Shown here: positions 63,737 through 64,000 of the stretch, one piece after another
How the letters are laid out: each line of letters begins with the position of its first letter
Numbering within the stretch: the stretch's first letter is position 1
Program-made: the position numbers and the translations under genes
NCBI GenBank assembly: GCA_016841265.1
Contig: JAENZL010000002.1
Coordinates: forward strand, 133,009-197,008
From: Methanobacteriota archaeon
GTDB lineage: Archaea > Halobacteriota > Methanosarcinia > Methanosarcinales > Methanosarcinaceae
DNA length: 64,000 nucleotides
Reading direction: 5' to 3'
Notes under the pieces: model-generated
Databases searched by the model: none
Seen by the model: the letters and a program-made list of their open reading frames with translations, nothing else
Told to the model about the DNA's origin: nothing

Positions 63737-64000
63737 ATGCAACTAACTGAAAAGATCAAAATCCATCCTACAGATGAACAGGTAGATGTTCTCTGGACTA
63801 CCTCCAACCTCTCCAGATTGACCTACAATTTTGCTCTGACAGAAAGGCTGGAAACATGGAGAAACGAACAACGTAGTGTCAGGTACGAAGAACAACAAAA
63901 CAAGCTTCCTGAAATGAAAAAAAAGTTTCCTCAGTACGCTAAGGTCTATTCCAAAGTGTTGCAGGGAATTCTCAAAAAGCTTGATGCTAACTACAAATCT
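63737..64000 (+). CDS. tnpB: TnpB N-terminal part, cut by window end
   Basis: ATG at 63737 opens a frame running off the window: MQLTEKIKIHPTDEQ, then VLWTTSNLSRLTYNFAL, with ERLETWRNEQRSVRYEEQQ and a KLPEMKKKFPQYAKVYSKVL segment (in part). This is the N-terminal domain of IS605-type TnpB (YRIYP-type start and helix). It differs from the 49251 copy in sequence, so it belongs to another subtype sharing the same left-end element. Catalytic residues lie outside the window. Confidence 0.85.
   Translation, partial: MQLTEKIKIHPTDEQVDVLWTTSNLSRLTYNFALTERLETWRNEQRSVRYEEQQNKLPEMKKKFPQYAKVYSKVLQGILKKLDANYKS

Overview
The window is archaeal chromosome from a methanogen of the genus Methanosarcina or a close relative in the Methanosarcinaceae. 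The evidence is the gene set: a DUF1608 S-layer protein with a PGF-CTERM tail, CofE of coenzyme F420 synthesis, TiaS, ThiDN, RadA, Hel308, ABCE1, Cdc48, an LSm protein beside L37e, ADP-dependent sugar kinases, and a tetrahydrofolate one-carbon gene set of the kind known from Methanosarcina barkeri. TTG and GTG starts with GGTGA or GGAGG Shine-Dalgarno sequences are common, and intergenic DNA is AT-rich and full of T tracts. I found no rRNA, tRNA or CRISPR array.

Layout. 1-3.9 kb: a deoxyribosyltransferase-like enzyme, then argC, a CBS protein and argJ. 4.1-8.2 kb: two ADP-dependent phosphofructokinase/glucokinase paralogues, the second overlapping an 8-oxoguanine glycosylase gene. 8.3-14.4 kb: CCA-adding enzyme (minus), a queuosine-precursor-type transporter, a large S-layer protein, a DedA-like membrane protein. 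15.1-18.4 kb: a cobalt ECF transporter, cbiMNQO, with an extended CbiO. 18.5-25.8 kb: endonuclease IV, CoaD, RadA, phosphoglycolate phosphatase, a PRC-barrel protein, Cdc48. 26.5-30.8 kb: NadE, TiaS, an HTH regulator, PurN. 31.4-37 kb: glyA-folD and folP-metV-metF, which with purN form a tetrahydrofolate one-carbon set. 37.5-48 kb: DUF1638, CofE, thioredoxin, an MBL hydrolase, a membrane protein, ABCE1, Hel308, HisD. 48.1-51 kb: two DUF1699 paralogues separated by an IS200/IS605-type tnpB element with a recognisable right-end (omega RNA-like) region. 51.2-57.3 kb: TrpB2, ThiDN, LSm-L37e-PurF, YjbQ. 57.9-63.4 kb: a small ORF, a small membrane protein, then two MATE exporters with a MarR and a TrmB-like regulator between them. 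The window ends inside a second, different tnpB gene.

The most distinctive non-coding feature is a set of minisatellites. At least fourteen intergenic gaps, and one coding sequence, carry short tandem arrays (units of about 11-27 bp), nearly every one with its own unit. One array at 28692-28795 repeats the translation start region of tiaS, including its ATG and next codons, about five times. A structured element of about 110 bp precedes both tnpB genes.

Most genes are ordinary housekeeping genes. The points most worth following are the repeated tiaS start region, the tnpB-linked structured element and guide-RNA-like right end, the coding minisatellite in the second ADP-dependent kinase, the folP domain order, the CbiO C-terminal extension, the MarR/TrmB/MATE cluster with GAATTC motifs at its promoter, and a 46-codon ORF with a strong ribosome binding site.
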